DNA of 64,000 nt from an uncultured Paracoccaceae bacterium (GTDB taxonomy: Bacteria > Pseudomonadota > Alphaproteobacteria > Rhodobacterales > Rhodobacteraceae), in the NCBI GenBank assembly GCA_947495795.1, contig CANMAI010000010.1:124001-188000 (forward strand), read 5' to 3'. The notes under the pieces are model-generated. The model worked only from the letters and a program-made list of their open reading frames with translations. It made no database searches and was not told the DNA's origin. A program made the translations under genes and the position numbers. Position 1 is the first letter of the stretch; each line of letters starts with the position of its first letter. Shown piece by piece: positions 38,127 through 49,261 of the stretch.

Positions 38127-38923
38127 TGGCAGAGGCTGCGCGGCTGCTGGTGCGGGTGGACGATGCAGGCACGAGCCTCGCCTCCAACGAAGGCTGCCTG
38201 ACGGCTTGTGTTGAGGGGATTGCCCGGAGTGTTGAGGTGATGATGCCGGGAGCATGGGTGCATCATGCGGCGGAGCGGTTCGGGCGGCATCCGGATATCG
38301 ATGTGGGCATCCACCTGACGCTGACCAGCGAATGGGATGCGGTGAAATGGCGCCCGCTGACGGGGGCGGCGAGCCTTGTTGATGCGCAGGGCTTCTTTTG
38401 GCCGCGTCTTTTTGCCATAGGGAAAGGCGATGCGGAATGCGTGCAGAACGGCGGGTGGCAACTTGAGGATGTGGCCGCCGAGTTTGAGGCGCAGATTGCG
38501 CTGGGGCTGAAACTGTTTTCGCAGGCAAGCCATATCAGCAGCCATATGGTGCGCCATTTCAAGGATTTCGATCCATTGCTCGGTGTGCTGATCTCTGATC
38601 TCTGCACGAAGTTTGGCCTGATGGATGACGGCCTTGGAGACACGCTTGACTGGATTGATGGCTACCCGAAGTTCCCAAGAGATCCCGCTTTGCGCGAAAC
38701 TGAGTTCATCCGCGCGCTTGAGGGATTGCGGAATGGCACGCATATTTTCCTGGATCATCCGGCACCGCTGACGGAGGAAACGCAGGCCTTGGGCCACGAT
38801 GGCTACCGCGATGTCGCCGAAGATCGTGCGGCTTGTCTGGCGGTGCTTGCCAGTGCGCCGGTCCGGGAGGCAGTGAAGCGTCTTGGGATCGAGTTGATCG
38901 GCTACCGGTCTCTTCCGTTGTGA
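38126..38923 (+). CDS. ChbG/HpnK family polysaccharide deacetylase
   Basis: A 265-residue YdjC-type deacetylase. The metal-binding pattern is seen as VRVDDAGTS (Asp-Asp), GIHLTLTSEWDAVKWRPL and HISSHMVRHF (histidine ligands), with a C-terminal RNGTHIFLDHPAP. Family members remove acetyl groups from oligosaccharides such as chitobiose or from hopanoid-linked glucosamine. GTG 38126 overlaps the methyltransferase stop by one base (TAGTG), so the two are translationally coupled. Substrate not determined. Confidence 0.85.
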   Translation: MAEAARLLVRVDDAGTSLASNEGCLTACVEGIARSVEVMMPGAWVHHAAERFGRHPDIDVGIHLTLTSEWDAVKWRPLTGAASLVDAQGFFWPRLFAIGKGDAECVQNGGWQLEDVAAEFEAQIALGLKLFSQASHISSHMVRHFKDFDPLLGVLISDLCTKFGLMDDGLGDTLDWIDGYPKFPRDPALRETEFIRALEGLRNGTHIFLDHPAPLTEETQALGHDGYRDVAEDRAACLAVLASAPVREAVKRLGIELIGYRSLPL

Positions 38924-39170
38924 GAAAATTGGGCGCGCTTAATTGGCTTGACTGACGTCAATCGTCGTGCACTTTTTCCTCGCGACATAGCCTAGATCGC
39001 AAAACCGGACCGGCAATGGCCAACTAGCCAAAATAGTCTACCTTTTGCGACCTGACGAATGTCTGCTCGCCCAATCGATTCCCATTTTCTTGAGCTGCTC
39101 TGATGAAGACTTGGATTGCATTTGCACCAAATTTGGCGAGCCCTACCAACCGGCGTCTCAGCGAAATTGG

Positions 39171-39815
39171 CTATGAAGAGTGACGCTCTTCAATACCGGG
39201 CAATCCCAATGCCTTCAGTTCTGCATTTTCCAGATCAGAGATGAATGCCATGTCCTGCGCCGCCTCGCATCGCGAAATCCAGTTTCGGATTGGCGCGCTG
39301 TCTGGGATCATGTCAGGAAGCCAGGTGAAGGGTGACATTACCAGAATGTCCGCTGCTGAAATCTGATCGTCGACCAGAAAGTCATGATCGGCTAACGCAG
39401 CCTCTAGAGCCGCATACATTGTAGCATTGTCTCGACACCATGACTTGATCATCGGGTTATCGGCTATTTCAAGAAAGCTCATATACATAATTGGCTCCAT
39501 CACGTTGCCATAGTAGAAGAGCCACGACAGATAGCCTCCGCGACTGGCCGATGATATGCCCCGACCCAAGGCGCTATCAAAATGGTCGGTCAGCCACAGC
39601 ATGATCGCACCGCGTTCTCTGATCACCTGACCGTTAACTTCGAGAGCAGGCACTTTTCCTTCGGGATGCGGGTTTCGTGGATCGGATTTCCCGACACCGC
39701 CCTTACGTACAATGTGGACGGTTTCGACCTGTACTTCGGTCTCTTTTCCCATCAAGCGCAGTAAACTGAGCACGCTGGTCGAACGGGATTGCGGGGAATG
39801 GTAAAGTTTTATCAT
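39171..39815 (-). CDS. Glutathione S-transferase family protein
   Basis: A 214-residue GST. The N-terminal thioredoxin-like domain has LYHSPQSRSTSVLSLL (Ser active-site region), KVPALEVNGQVIRERGAIMLWL (shown as VPALEVNGQVI and ERGAIM) for glutathione binding; the rest is the helical C-terminal domain with ISAADILVMSP. Its base composition is lower in GC than the neighbours, and a WYL regulator is divergently encoded 86 bases away, suggesting a regulated pair, possibly acquired. Confidence 0.88.
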   Translation of the reverse strand: MIKLYHSPQSRSTSVLSLLRLMGKETEVQVETVHIVRKGGVGKSDPRNPHPEGKVPALEVNGQVIRERGAIMLWLTDHFDSALGRGISSASRGGYLSWLFYYGNVMEPIMYMSFLEIADNPMIKSWCRDNATMYAALEAALADHDFLVDDQISAADILVMSPFTWLPDMIPDSAPIRNWISRCEAAQDMAFISDLENAELKALGLPGIEERHSS

Positions 39816-39860
39816 TGGTTTTTCCTCTTGTGGATCTCTGAAAACATCGTGTCACAGCAC

Positions 39861-39884
39861 TGTTGCCATTTATTGTCAGCAACA
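39861..39884. promoter_or_regulatory. Inverted repeat between the GST and WYL regulator genes
   Basis: TGTTGC (39861-39866) and GCAACA (39879-39884) form a 6-bp inverted repeat with a 12-base centre containing ATTTATTG. It lies between the divergent start codons and is a plausible operator of the WYL-type regulator. Confidence 0.45.
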
Positions 39885-39901
39885 AGATGCTACTCTGAGC
39901 A

Positions 39902-40639
39902 ATGGCCAAATCAGACCGTATCCTTCGCCTTATCCAGCTTCTCAGGAGTTTGCCGAAACCAGTGACGGCAGCAGCATTGGCAGAGAAACTGGAGGTTTCA
40001 AAACGGACGCTTTACCGCGATATAGATGCGCTTCGGCTTGTTGGAGCGCGTATCGATGGAGAAGCGGGGGTGGGCTACACACTCGTCGAAGATATCGCAT
40101 TGCCCCCGCAAACCCTGACCAGACTGGAAACAGAAGCCCTGTCTATCGGGCTGGCTGAGGTGCAGTTCAGGGGTGATGCGAAACTGGCTGATGCTGCCCG
40201 CGATGCATTTGCCAAAATAACGGCGACACTCAAGGAAAGCCAGCAGCGCGATGTGTTGCATGCGGTGAGCCAAGTCTATCGATTCACAAAAAACGATGCA
40301 TCGGAGGTCGACATGACCGTAATCCGTGAGGCCTGTTGGTCAGAACACGCTATGCTGCTCAACTATCGCGACCTTGAGGGTTGCGAAACGGAACGGCGTA
40401 TATATCCGCTGGCTGTTCTCTATTTTGAGCGGGCAGTAATGCTTCTTGCCTTTTGTCATCTGCGAAATGACTACCGGAAGTTCCATGTGACGCAGATCAT
40501 CCGTGCGACAACACTGGAGGAATGCTTTCGGCCGCGACGCGTTCAACTTCTCAATGATTATGTCGCGGATCTTCGCGTGCGGGTCAGAGACTGGGAAGAA
40601 AATCCTTCGAAGTTCCAATTGCGTATCGACCAATCGTGA
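39902..40639 (+). CDS. YafY/WYL-domain transcriptional regulator
   Basis: A 245-residue regulator. N-terminal HTH_11-type helix-turn-helix: LIQLLRSLPKPVTAAALAEKLEVSKRTLYRDIDAL, seen as AAALAEKLEVSKRTLYRD; then a WYL domain with DVLHAVSQVYRF, MLLNYRDLEGCETERRIYPLAVLYFERAVMLLAFCHLRNDYRKFHVTQI in pieces (RRIYPLAVLYFE, FCHLRNDYRKF), where R-F/Y residues bind ligands. WYL proteins sense nucleic acids, redox signals or small molecules. Divergent from the GST gene. Confidence 0.9.
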   Translation: MAKSDRILRLIQLLRSLPKPVTAAALAEKLEVSKRTLYRDIDALRLVGARIDGEAGVGYTLVEDIALPPQTLTRLETEALSIGLAEVQFRGDAKLADAARDAFAKITATLKESQQRDVLHAVSQVYRFTKNDASEVDMTVIREACWSEHAMLLNYRDLEGCETERRIYPLAVLYFERAVMLLAFCHLRNDYRKFHVTQIIRATTLEECFRPRRVQLLNDYVADLRVRVRDWEENPSKFQLRIDQS

Positions 40640-40835
40640 GCTGAAAGCCAACATTGCGGTGCGGAAAGCCGTTGGTGCCGAAGGTTTTTCGAATGGCAAC
40701 TTTGTCGGCTTAGCGAACGGTTGAGGGGAGGGTTTTGGGTTTGCAGCAAATATGTCTGGCGGCTTCTGTTTGGTGGTTTCCGAAGAAGGGCCAGCCTCGC
40801 TTCGCGCCGCATGAAAGCTGGCGCTGTTGATAAAC

Positions 40836-40867
40836 AGAGGGCGGTGTTGTTTCCTACACCGCCCTCT
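40836..40867 (-). terminator. Strong hairpin after the PstS-OmpA fusion gene
   Basis: AGAGGGCGGTGT (40836-40847) pairs with ACACCGCCCTCT (40856-40867), a perfect 12-bp stem and 8-nt loop, 12 bases beyond the stop of the minus-strand gene. T-rich sequence follows on that strand (GTTTATC). Confidence 0.8.
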
Positions 40868-40879
40868 ATCGCTTTCGGA

Positions 40880-42697
40880 TCAGGCAGCCTTGCGCACCCA
40901 GACTTCCACGCGCCGGTTGATGGCGCGGCCGTTATCGTCGATCTCGCAGACGGAAGGCGCCAACTCGCTGTAGGATTTTGTCTGGAATTCCACGTTGGTG
41001 AGCCGTGATCCTGCCACCCGGTCGATGGAGCGCGCGACGGAGAGTGCGCGCTGGTTGGAGAGGAAGAGATTGCGGCTGAATGAACCTACGGAATCCGTGA
41101 AGCCGACGATGGCCACCTGCGAGCCATCTGGCAAACCCTCAAGGTAGGAGACCAGACGATCCACATCGTTCAGCTCTTTCTGGCCCAGAGCGCTGGAGCC
41201 GGTTGGAAAACGGACAGTTGTGGAGAGCCTGTCCCAGCTGCGCATATCGTTCAGCATGTCGTTCGCCAGTCCAAGTTCTGTCTGGCCGTTGAGCCCGTTG
41301 AACAGAGTGTTGGCACGGCTTGTGTTCCCGGCCTGGGAAACACGCTCCACCCCGAAGTTCACGAAGCTCGATCTGGCGATGGCATCATCTGCTTCGGGAG
41401 ACAGGACATACTGGAGGAAATTGCGCGCTTCCTGCGGCATGTTATCCGGTCGGTGGTAGAGGTAGAGCCTGCGGCCAAGGGGATATTCCTCCGTTTTTAC
41501 GGCAAACGGTGTGGCCGTCGAGGTGATGCCGCAGGAGCTTGTGAGGTCGAGCCTTTTCAGGCCTTCGGAATAGGCAAAGCCCACATAGCCAATGGCGTTT
41601 GGGTCATTCTGGACAGCAGCCGCAATTTCCGGATTGTCCCCCTCGGGATAAACGACACGCGCCGCGAGCGGTGGCTCCTGCCCGGAGAAAACGGCTTTTT
41701 CAAAAACACCGCGTGTGCTGGAGCCATCTTCGCGGGAAATCACGGTGATGGGGGCATTCTTGCCGCCGACCTGCGCCCAGTTGGTAATACGGCCGAGATA
41801 CATGCCACCGATTTGCTGAAACGTGAGGCCGGTAACCGGGTTGTCGGGGTGCACGATCACGGCGAGGCTGTCCACCGCGATCACCGTCTCATGGTCCGGG
41901 TCCGTCATCACGCCCGCACCGGCAGCCAGCATCTCTGCCGCCTCACCCGATTTAACGCGGCGTGATGTCATACCGAACTCAGCTGCCTTTACGGCGAGGG
42001 CATCGAAGGCATCGCCGGATCCGGTGGCCACAACCAGATGTTCGCTTACCACACGGCCGGAACCGTTGTTGCCTACAAAGCGATCCAGTGTCTCGATCTC
42101 GGAGACCTGTATCCTCTCATCCCTGGCATTGAGATAGTCTGCGTAGCCTTCCATGAGATATGGCATCAGGCCGAGGCCAACGGTATCCGAGCCTGCAAAA
42201 CGCACGTCTACCGTCGCAGGATCGAAAGGTGCCGTAGGCGCGATGCTGGCCACAAGTGTCTCCTTGGGAGCGCCAGACGACGGGCAGCCTGGCCCGCTGC
42301 AAATCATCTCATTTACACCGGCGCGGATCTTGCCGAGAGACGTTTCGACCACGTACTGATCATTCTCGAACGCCAGAAGCTTTCCGGTGACAGTCAGCGA
42401 GCCGTCCGGCGTCTGCATCTGTACCATCTCACCGATGATAACCTTTGGCCCGAGATCCGGGCAGCCTCCGCCTTCACAAGCCATATCGGCAGCACTGACC
42501 CGCATGTTTCCGAGAGCGGTTTTGATCAGATAGATTTCGTTCTCGAACGAGAGCAGATCGCCGGTGATCTGCACATTGCCATCCTGACTGACAAGCTTGA
42601 CCGGTTCGGCCGTAGCGCTGACTGCTGAAAGACCGCAGCCAAGGGCGAGGACGGTTGATGCAAGCTTCGTGATATTCCTATCGGGTACGCACTTCAT
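40880..42697 (-). CDS. Periplasmic phosphate-binding-like protein fused to OmpA peptidoglycan-binding domain
   Basis: A 605-residue exported protein. After a signal peptide (cleavage around AVSATAEP), two copies of a 45-residue repeat (VKLVSQDGNVQITGDLLSFE and VQMQTPDGSLTVTGKLLAFE) are followed by a PstS-like binding domain (DVRFAGSDTVGLGLMP, FQQIGGMYLGRITNW, VISREDGSSTRGVFEK) and a C-terminal OmpA domain with GFTDSVGSFSRNLFLSNQRALSV and INRRVEVWV, which binds peptidoglycan. It is not coupled to an ABC permease here. The repeat-PBP-OmpA order suggests a wall-attached sensor or ligand-trapping protein. Confidence 0.85.
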   Translation of the reverse strand: MKCVPDRNITKLASTVLALGCGLSAVSATAEPVKLVSQDGNVQITGDLLSFENEIYLIKTALGNMRVSAADMACEGGGCPDLGPKVIIGEMVQMQTPDGSLTVTGKLLAFENDQYVVETSLGKIRAGVNEMICSGPGCPSSGAPKETLVASIAPTAPFDPATVDVRFAGSDTVGLGLMPYLMEGYADYLNARDERIQVSEIETLDRFVGNNGSGRVVSEHLVVATGSGDAFDALAVKAAEFGMTSRRVKSGEAAEMLAAGAGVMTDPDHETVIAVDSLAVIVHPDNPVTGLTFQQIGGMYLGRITNWAQVGGKNAPITVISREDGSSTRGVFEKAVFSGQEPPLAARVVYPEGDNPEIAAAVQNDPNAIGYVGFAYSEGLKRLDLTSSCGITSTATPFAVKTEEYPLGRRLYLYHRPDNMPQEARNFLQYVLSPEADDAIARSSFVNFGVERVSQAGNTSRANTLFNGLNGQTELGLANDMLNDMRSWDRLSTTVRFPTGSSALGQKELNDVDRLVSYLEGLPDGSQVAIVGFTDSVGSFSRNLFLSNQRALSVARSIDRVAGSRLTNVEFQTKSYSELAPSVCEIDDNGRAINRRVEVWVRKAA

Positions 42698-43226
42698 TGG
42701 ATTGCTCCTACACTTGATACACAGATGCGCGGCTTTTGGGCGCGCAAAGACGAAAAACTGGCCAAAAACTTCAGTTATATAATTTTATGAATATTTAGCT
42801 TTTGAGAAAAATGCGACGTTTTTGTGACGCCAGTGTCTGAAGAACGACAAACCCTTCCAATTCGTCTCAGTTTCATGCCCGTTCTTCGAAACTTTTGTTT
42901 CGCGCTGCGTGACCCGGCAGTTACGCGGCCCACGGGCCATGGCGAATGGCGGGCGCCACATATTCAACTTAAGGGGTATAGTTGCGAGATTCGCCCTGAT
43001 CACCTTGTCTGAAACACTTTGAAATGCGCAAAGCGTCGCAGGGGCTGGGCCGGACGTTCCAAAACGGTTGGAATATTGAGCAAATCTTTCTGTCGCACCG
43101 CAGTAAGGCCGCTTGCCACGTGGGGGAGGCTCTGCTATCACCGCGCCGATTTCATCGGGTGTGGCTCTCACATCCGCTTGGCCTGTTTGTGCACACAAAC
43201 GGGCTCCAACCACAGACGGGGTGAAC
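42698..43226. other. Intergenic region upstream of the ATP synthase operon, with inverted repeat
   Basis: A 529-base stretch between divergent genes with no convincing reading frame. It must hold the promoter of the atp operon and that of the PstS-OmpA gene. The clearest structure is GTTTGTG-CA-CACAAAC at 43185-43200, a 7-bp inverted repeat with a two-base centre 26 bases before the atpH start, flanked by a CC/GG extension. An AT-rich block lies at 42775-42800 next to the fusion gene start. Confidence 0.5.
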
Positions 43227-43787
43227 GTGTCAGATACCGCTTCTCTTACTTCTGGTATTGCGGGCCGCTATGCGACGGCGTTGTTTGAACTTGCGAAAGA
43301 TGCTGGCGGGATAGACGGACTGGAAAGCGATATCGATGCGCTGTCTGCCGCTCTTGATGAGAGCGCTGAGTTGCGCGATCTGATCTCTTCGCCGATCTAC
43401 AGCCGGGCCGATCAGGGCGCAGCCATGGGGGCCATTGCCGCCAAGATGGGGCTCGGCTCTCTGGTGGCCAACACTCTGGCGCTGATGGCGTCCAAGCGGC
43501 GGCTTTTCGTGCTGCCCGGGTTGATCAAGGCGGTTCAGGGGCTGATTGCGCGGGAGCGTGGTGAGGTGACTGCCGAGGTGCGTTCGGCGCAGGCTTTGAG
43601 CAAGGCGCAGATGGACGAATTGGCCGCGACGCTGAAAAAGGCCGAGGGCAAGACAGTAAAAATCGAGACGACAGTGGATGAAAGCCTGATCGGTGGCCTG
43701 GTGGTCAAGGTCGGCTCGCGGATGATCGACACATCGATCCGCTCCAAACTCAACAATCTTCAAAATGCTATGAAAGAGGTCGGATAA
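43227..43787 (+). CDS. atpH: F0F1 ATP synthase subunit delta
   Basis: Connects the F1 head to the peripheral stalk. The 186-residue protein starts with GTG 43227 ([22 protein letters not shown]), preceded by GGGGTGA; an upstream GTG at 43221 is a less good start. Conserved delta features are [25 protein letters not shown] and the C-terminal [18 protein letters not shown]. First gene of the operon, two bases before atpA. The F0 genes are absent, as is usual for separate F1/F0 operons in this group. Confidence 0.97.
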   Translation: MSDTASLTSGIAGRYATALFELAKDAGGIDGLESDIDALSAALDESAELRDLISSPIYSRADQGAAMGAIAAKMGLGSLVANTLALMASKRRLFVLPGLIKAVQGLIARERGEVTAEVRSAQALSKAQMDELAATLKKAEGKTVKIETTVDESLIGGLVVKVGSRMIDTSIRSKLNNLQNAMKEVG

Positions 43788-43788
43788 T

Positions 43789-45321
43789 ATGGCGATCCAA
43801 GCTTCAGAGATTTCTGCGATCCTCAAGGACCAGATCAAGAACTTCGGTCAGGATGCGGAGGTGGCCGAAGTTGGCCGCGTGCTGAGCGTTGGCGACGGGA
43901 TTGCGCGTGTGCACGGGCTGGACAACGTGCAGGCCGGTGAGATGGTTGAGTTTCCGGGTGGTATCCGGGGTATGGCGCTGAACCTTGAGATCGACAATGT
44001 GGGTGTTGTGATCTTCGGTTCCGACCGGGACATCAAAGAGGGTGACACCGTCAAGCGGACGAACTCCATCGTGGACGTGCCAGTGGGCAAGGGCCTGTTG
44101 GGCCGCGTTGTGGATGGCCTTGGCAACCCGATTGACGGCAAGGGCCCGATTGAAGCTGCGGAACGCCGGGTGGCCGATGTGAAGGCGCCGGGGATCATCC
44201 CGCGAAAGTCTGTTCATGAGCCGATGTCGACCGGCCTTAAGGCGATTGATGCGCTGATCCCGATCGGTCGTGGCCAGCGCGAGCTGATCATTGGCGACCG
44301 TCAGACGGGGAAATCTGCCGTTGCGCTGGACGCCGTGCTCAACCAGAAATCCGTGAACGACACGGATGATGAGAGCAAGAAGCTTTACTGCGTTTACATC
44401 GCCATCGGGCAGAAACGTTCCACCGTGGCACAGCTGGTGAAGAAGCTCGAAGAGACGGGCGCGATGGAATATTCCATCGTTGTGGCGGCAACGGCTTCCG
44501 AGCCTGCGCCGATGCAGTATCTGGCTCCTTATTCCGCGACTGCGATGGCCGAGTATTTCCGCGACAACGGCATGCATGCTCTGGCGATCTACGACGATCT
44601 TTCCAAGCAGGCCGTGGCGTATCGCCAGATGTCGCTCCTGCTCCGCCGCCCGCCGGGCCGCGAAGCCTATCCGGGTGATGTTTTCTACCTCCACTCTCGC
44701 CTGCTGGAGCGTTCGGCGAAGCTGAACGAAGACAATGGATCGGGCTCTCTGACGGCTCTGCCGATAATCGAGACGCAGGGCGGCGACGTTTCGGCCTTTA
44801 TTCCAACGAACGTGATCTCCATTACCGATGGGCAGATCTTCCTTGAAACGGAACTGTTCTATCAGGGTATCCGTCCGGCTGTGAACACCGGCCTTTCCGT
44901 TTCGCGTGTGGGCTCTTCGGCGCAGACAAAGGCGATGAAGTCGGTGGCGGGTTCGATCAAGCTGGAACTGGCACAGTACCGCGAGATGGCAGCGTTTGCG
45001 CAGTTCGGTTCCGATCTTGATGCGGCAACGCAGCGCCTTCTCGCACGTGGCGCGCGACTGACGGAGCTTCTGAAACAGCCGCAGTATTCACCCCTGACAA
45101 CCGCCGAGCAGGTGATCGTGATTTACGCGGGCTCCAACGGGTATCTCGACAAGATCGCCGTGGACAATGTGGGCCGCTACGAGAAGGGCCTGCTGACGCT
45201 TCTGCGCGGCAGCCATTCCGATCTTCTGGCCGATATCACCAACAATGATCGTAAGGTTGCCGGTGATCTGGAAGAGACGATCAAGGGTGTGCTCGACGAT
45301 TACACCAAAGATTTCGCCTGA
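43789..45321 (+). CDS. atpA: F0F1 ATP synthase subunit alpha
   Basis: Regulatory nucleotide-binding alpha subunit of the F1 hexamer, 510 residues. The Walker A loop is [27 protein letters not shown], the DELSEED-like region, [17 protein letters not shown] and the C-terminal helical bundle [15 protein letters not shown] all match AtpA. The gene starts two bases after atpH and is followed by a 27-base gap with a GGGAG ribosome-binding site for atpG. Confidence 0.98.
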   Translation: MAIQASEISAILKDQIKNFGQDAEVAEVGRVLSVGDGIARVHGLDNVQAGEMVEFPGGIRGMALNLEIDNVGVVIFGSDRDIKEGDTVKRTNSIVDVPVGKGLLGRVVDGLGNPIDGKGPIEAAERRVADVKAPGIIPRKSVHEPMSTGLKAIDALIPIGRGQRELIIGDRQTGKSAVALDAVLNQKSVNDTDDESKKLYCVYIAIGQKRSTVAQLVKKLEETGAMEYSIVVAATASEPAPMQYLAPYSATAMAEYFRDNGMHALAIYDDLSKQAVAYRQMSLLLRRPPGREAYPGDVFYLHSRLLERSAKLNEDNGSGSLTALPIIETQGGDVSAFIPTNVISITDGQIFLETELFYQGIRPAVNTGLSVSRVGSSAQTKAMKSVAGSIKLELAQYREMAAFAQFGSDLDAATQRLLARGARLTELLKQPQYSPLTTAEQVIVIYAGSNGYLDKIAVDNVGRYEKGLLTLLRGSHSDLLADITNNDRKVAGDLEETIKGVLDDYTKDFA

Positions 45322-45348
45322 ATTCGGACAGACTAGGGAGACCGGCAC

Positions 45349-46221
45349 ATGCCGAGCCTTAAGGACCTGAAGAACCGGATCGAAACCGTGAAATCCACGC
45401 GGAAGATCACGAAGGCCATGCAGATGGTGGCCGCGGCGAAACTGCGCCGGGCTGAGGAAGCGGCGCAGGAGGCGCGGCCTTATGCAGAGCGTATGAATGC
45501 TGTGCTCAGCAATCTGGCGCAGGGGGCCGCGAACAGCCCTTCTGCACCGAAGCTGCTGAAGGGCACTGGTGCGGACGAAACGCATCTGCTGATTGTGGCC
45601 ACTTCCGAGCGTGGTCTTTGCGGGGGGTTCAACAGCTCCATCGTGAAGCTGGCGCGCCGGGAAGCGCAGCGGCTGCTGGCGGCTGGCAAGACTGTGAAAA
45701 TCCTGACTGTTGGCAAGAAGGGGCGCGAACAGTTGCGCCGCGATCTTGGCGACCATCTTGTTGATCACGTTGATCTTTCCGAGGTGAAGAAGGTTGGCTA
45801 CAACCACGCGGCCTCTATTGCGACGGATGTGCTGGCGCGCTTTAGCGCAGACGAGTTTGACGTGTGCAAGCTTTACTATGGCCAGTTCAAATCCGTAATC
45901 AGCCAGGTGCCGACGGAATTGCAGCTGATCCCGACCACATTTGAAGAGACCGAAGAAGCGGTTTCCGTGAGCTACGATTACGAGCCGGAGGAAGAGGCGA
46001 TCCTCGCCGACCTTCTGCCGCGTTCCGTAGCGACACAGGTGTTCACGGCCTTGTTGGAAAACGCGGCATCCGAGCAGGGCGCGCGGATGTCTGCGATGGA
46101 CAACGCCACGCGCAACGCGGGTGAGATGATCGACAAGCTGACGATCCAGTACAACCGCTCGCGGCAGGCCGCGATTACGAATGAACTTATCGAAATTATC
46201 TCGGGCGCAGAGGCGCTGTGA
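45349..46221 (+). CDS. atpG: F0F1 ATP synthase subunit gamma
   Basis: Central rotor stalk of the ATP synthase, 290 residues. N-terminal [33 protein letters not shown] is the first long coiled-coil helix (shown as [16 protein letters not shown]), and the C-terminal helix ends with [16 protein letters not shown] and [15 protein letters not shown], both diagnostic. Its stop TGA overlaps the ATG of the inserted 150-residue secreted protein gene by one base. Confidence 0.98.
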   Translation: MPSLKDLKNRIETVKSTRKITKAMQMVAAAKLRRAEEAAQEARPYAERMNAVLSNLAQGAANSPSAPKLLKGTGADETHLLIVATSERGLCGGFNSSIVKLARREAQRLLAAGKTVKILTVGKKGREQLRRDLGDHLVDHVDLSEVKKVGYNHAASIATDVLARFSADEFDVCKLYYGQFKSVISQVPTELQLIPTTFEETEEAVSVSYDYEPEEEAILADLLPRSVATQVFTALLENAASEQGARMSAMDNATRNAGEMIDKLTIQYNRSRQAAITNELIEIISGAEAL

Positions 46222-46673
46222 TGAGAGTGCTTGTTCTCGCCTTTTTGCTTTTTGCAGGGACCACGGCGTCGGCTACAAAAGAAATATTTGGGGAGATCTA
46301 TAACGCTTGCGTAAACACGAGTGTTGATGATGACTATATACATCGTGAGTTCTTGGATGATCTCACGCTGCATCAGTTTTGTGCGTGTGTGGAAACCAAT
46401 GCCCTTAGGGCGATTGAACATGAAAATGCTGATGCAAGCGATTTCACTGTAGGATACCAGATGCTTGCAGAGCGATCTCAGGAGATGGGAATGCCGATAT
46501 CGGAGGTTCGCAAGATGTATCTTCGGGATGCGTTTGATCGTGATGATCCGTTTTCGGGCCAACTTCTCCAGATAGAATTGGTGGAACAGACTGCATCAAT
46601 CGCGTCTGCATTCAGCAAGGCTAACGGGGCCAAACCGTACAAGATCGATTGCCGTCCGCTGGACTTGCGCTAG
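46221..46673 (+). CDS. Small secreted protein inserted in the ATP synthase operon
   Basis: A 150-residue protein encoded between atpG and atpD, overlapping atpG by one base (TGATG). The N-terminus [18 protein letters not shown] is a Sec signal peptide with ASA cleavage. The mature protein is helical, with three cysteines (NACVNTS, FCACVET), and no family recognised. Codons use more A/T at third positions than atpG and atpD, which points to later acquisition. Transcription with ATP synthase genes is expected from the tight spacing; function unknown. Confidence 0.78.
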   Translation: MRVLVLAFLLFAGTTASATKEIFGEIYNACVNTSVDDDYIHREFLDDLTLHQFCACVETNALRAIEHENADASDFTVGYQMLAERSQEMGMPISEVRKMYLRDAFDRDDPFSGQLLQIELVEQTASIASAFSKANGAKPYKIDCRPLDLR

Positions 46674-46729
46674 AGAGAAACGAGCCCCGCGTCATGGTGG
46701 GAGCACAAAGGACCAAATGGAGACGATAA

Positions 46730-48154
<1,425 letters not shown>

Positions 48155-48167
48155 TCGGATCGGGGCG

Positions 48168-48854
48168 GTGAACCTTTTCAAGCAGTATGCCGCCCGCTTC
48201 GCTTCGGCCTCCGAGACGGTGGGGCCGACGCCGAAAAATTGGAAGAACCTGCCTTTTTGCCGCGAAAACCATCGTGAGGTTTTTCATTCTGCTCGCAGAA
48301 TCGAGAGCCTTGGAAAGTATCTCCCCAAGGGCGGTCATGGAGCGGAGCTCGGAGTGTTCTGGGCACATTTCTCAGAACGTCTTCTGAAGGAGGCAGAGCC
48401 ATCTCGGCTGGATCTGGTGGACGGGTGGGACCTATTGTTTGGCGAGACTTTCCCAAGCTGGAAAAACTACACGAATTTCGGCAAGCTCAAGACGGCCGAT
48501 GCGATGCAGGCGGCTCTGGATCTGGAAGCGGCGTATCCCGATGTGGTGAAGGTTCATAAAACCTTTGTAGACACGTACTTTGCCAGCCTGCGCGACAATA
48601 CACTGGATTGGATCTATGTAGATGCCAGCCACAAATACGACTCGGTTATCAAAGATCTGCGCAACGCGTTGCGCGTGGTCAAGCCGGATGGTGTGATCCT
48701 CGGTGATGACTATTATCCAAAAGGTAACAAGTCTCATCCCGGCGTTCGCCGTGCTGTAGACGAGATTGTTGCCGAAGCAGGGTTGGAACTTGCGGTCGAG
48801 CCCTATTTTCAATACGTTCTGTTGCGGCCTGATAGTCCGCGACCCCAAGCCTAA
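48168..48854 (+). CDS. Class I SAM-dependent methyltransferase within the ATP synthase operon
   Basis: A 228-residue methyltransferase between atpD and atpC. GTG 48168 follows a GGGGCG ribosome-binding site. The SAM-binding loop is GHGAELGVFWAHFSERLL (GxE-type) near residue 58, with WIYVDASHKYDSVIKDL as the motif after strand 4 and VKPDGVILGDDYY. This resembles the small class I methyltransferases of the Methyltransf_24 type. Substrate unknown; location in the operon may be opportunistic. Confidence 0.82.
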   Translation: MNLFKQYAARFASASETVGPTPKNWKNLPFCRENHREVFHSARRIESLGKYLPKGGHGAELGVFWAHFSERLLKEAEPSRLDLVDGWDLLFGETFPSWKNYTNFGKLKTADAMQAALDLEAAYPDVVKVHKTFVDTYFASLRDNTLDWIYVDASHKYDSVIKDLRNALRVVKPDGVILGDDYYPKGNKSHPGVRRAVDEIVAEAGLELAVEPYFQYVLLRPDSPRPQA

Positions 48855-48866
48855 GGAATCTGCGAC

Positions 48867-49250
48867 ATGCATCTTGATATCGTAACACCCGAACGGCAGC
48901 TCATGTCTGCTGAGGTTTCCATGGTGCAGATCCCCGGAATGGAAGGGGATATGGCGGTGATGGGAAACCACGCGCCGACGATTACGACGTTGCGCCCCGG
49001 CGTGCTGACCGTGACGGGCTCCGACGGTGTGGAGGAGTTTGTGGTAACGGGTGGATTTGCCGAGATTTCGGCAGCTGGCACTTCCGTTCTGGCAGAGCAG
49101 GCTGTGCCGCGTGGCGAAGCGGGTACTGAGATGCTTGAGGAGCTTCTTGCCAGTGCAAAGGAGGCGCTGGCAAGCGCTGATGACGCTTCCAAGGCCGCTA
49201 TGGGCCAGCGCGTAAACGATATTTCCGACCTGATGGGCCGTATGGGCTGA
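48867..49250 (+). CDS. atpC: F0F1 ATP synthase subunit epsilon
   Basis: Regulatory subunit at the base of the rotor, 127 residues. MHLDIVTPERQLMSAEVSMVQIPGMEGDMAVMGNHAPTITTLRPG carries the family's N-terminal beta-sandwich (seen as DIVTPERQLMSAE and GDMAVMGNHAP). The C-terminal half is a short helical hairpin with many Ala, typical of alphaproteobacterial epsilon. It follows the inserted methyltransferase gene by 12 bases. Confidence 0.96.
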   Translation: MHLDIVTPERQLMSAEVSMVQIPGMEGDMAVMGNHAPTITTLRPGVLTVTGSDGVEEFVVTGGFAEISAAGTSVLAEQAVPRGEAGTEMLEELLASAKEALASADDASKAAMGQRVNDISDLMGRMG

Positions 49251-49261
49251 ACGCATGGGCG

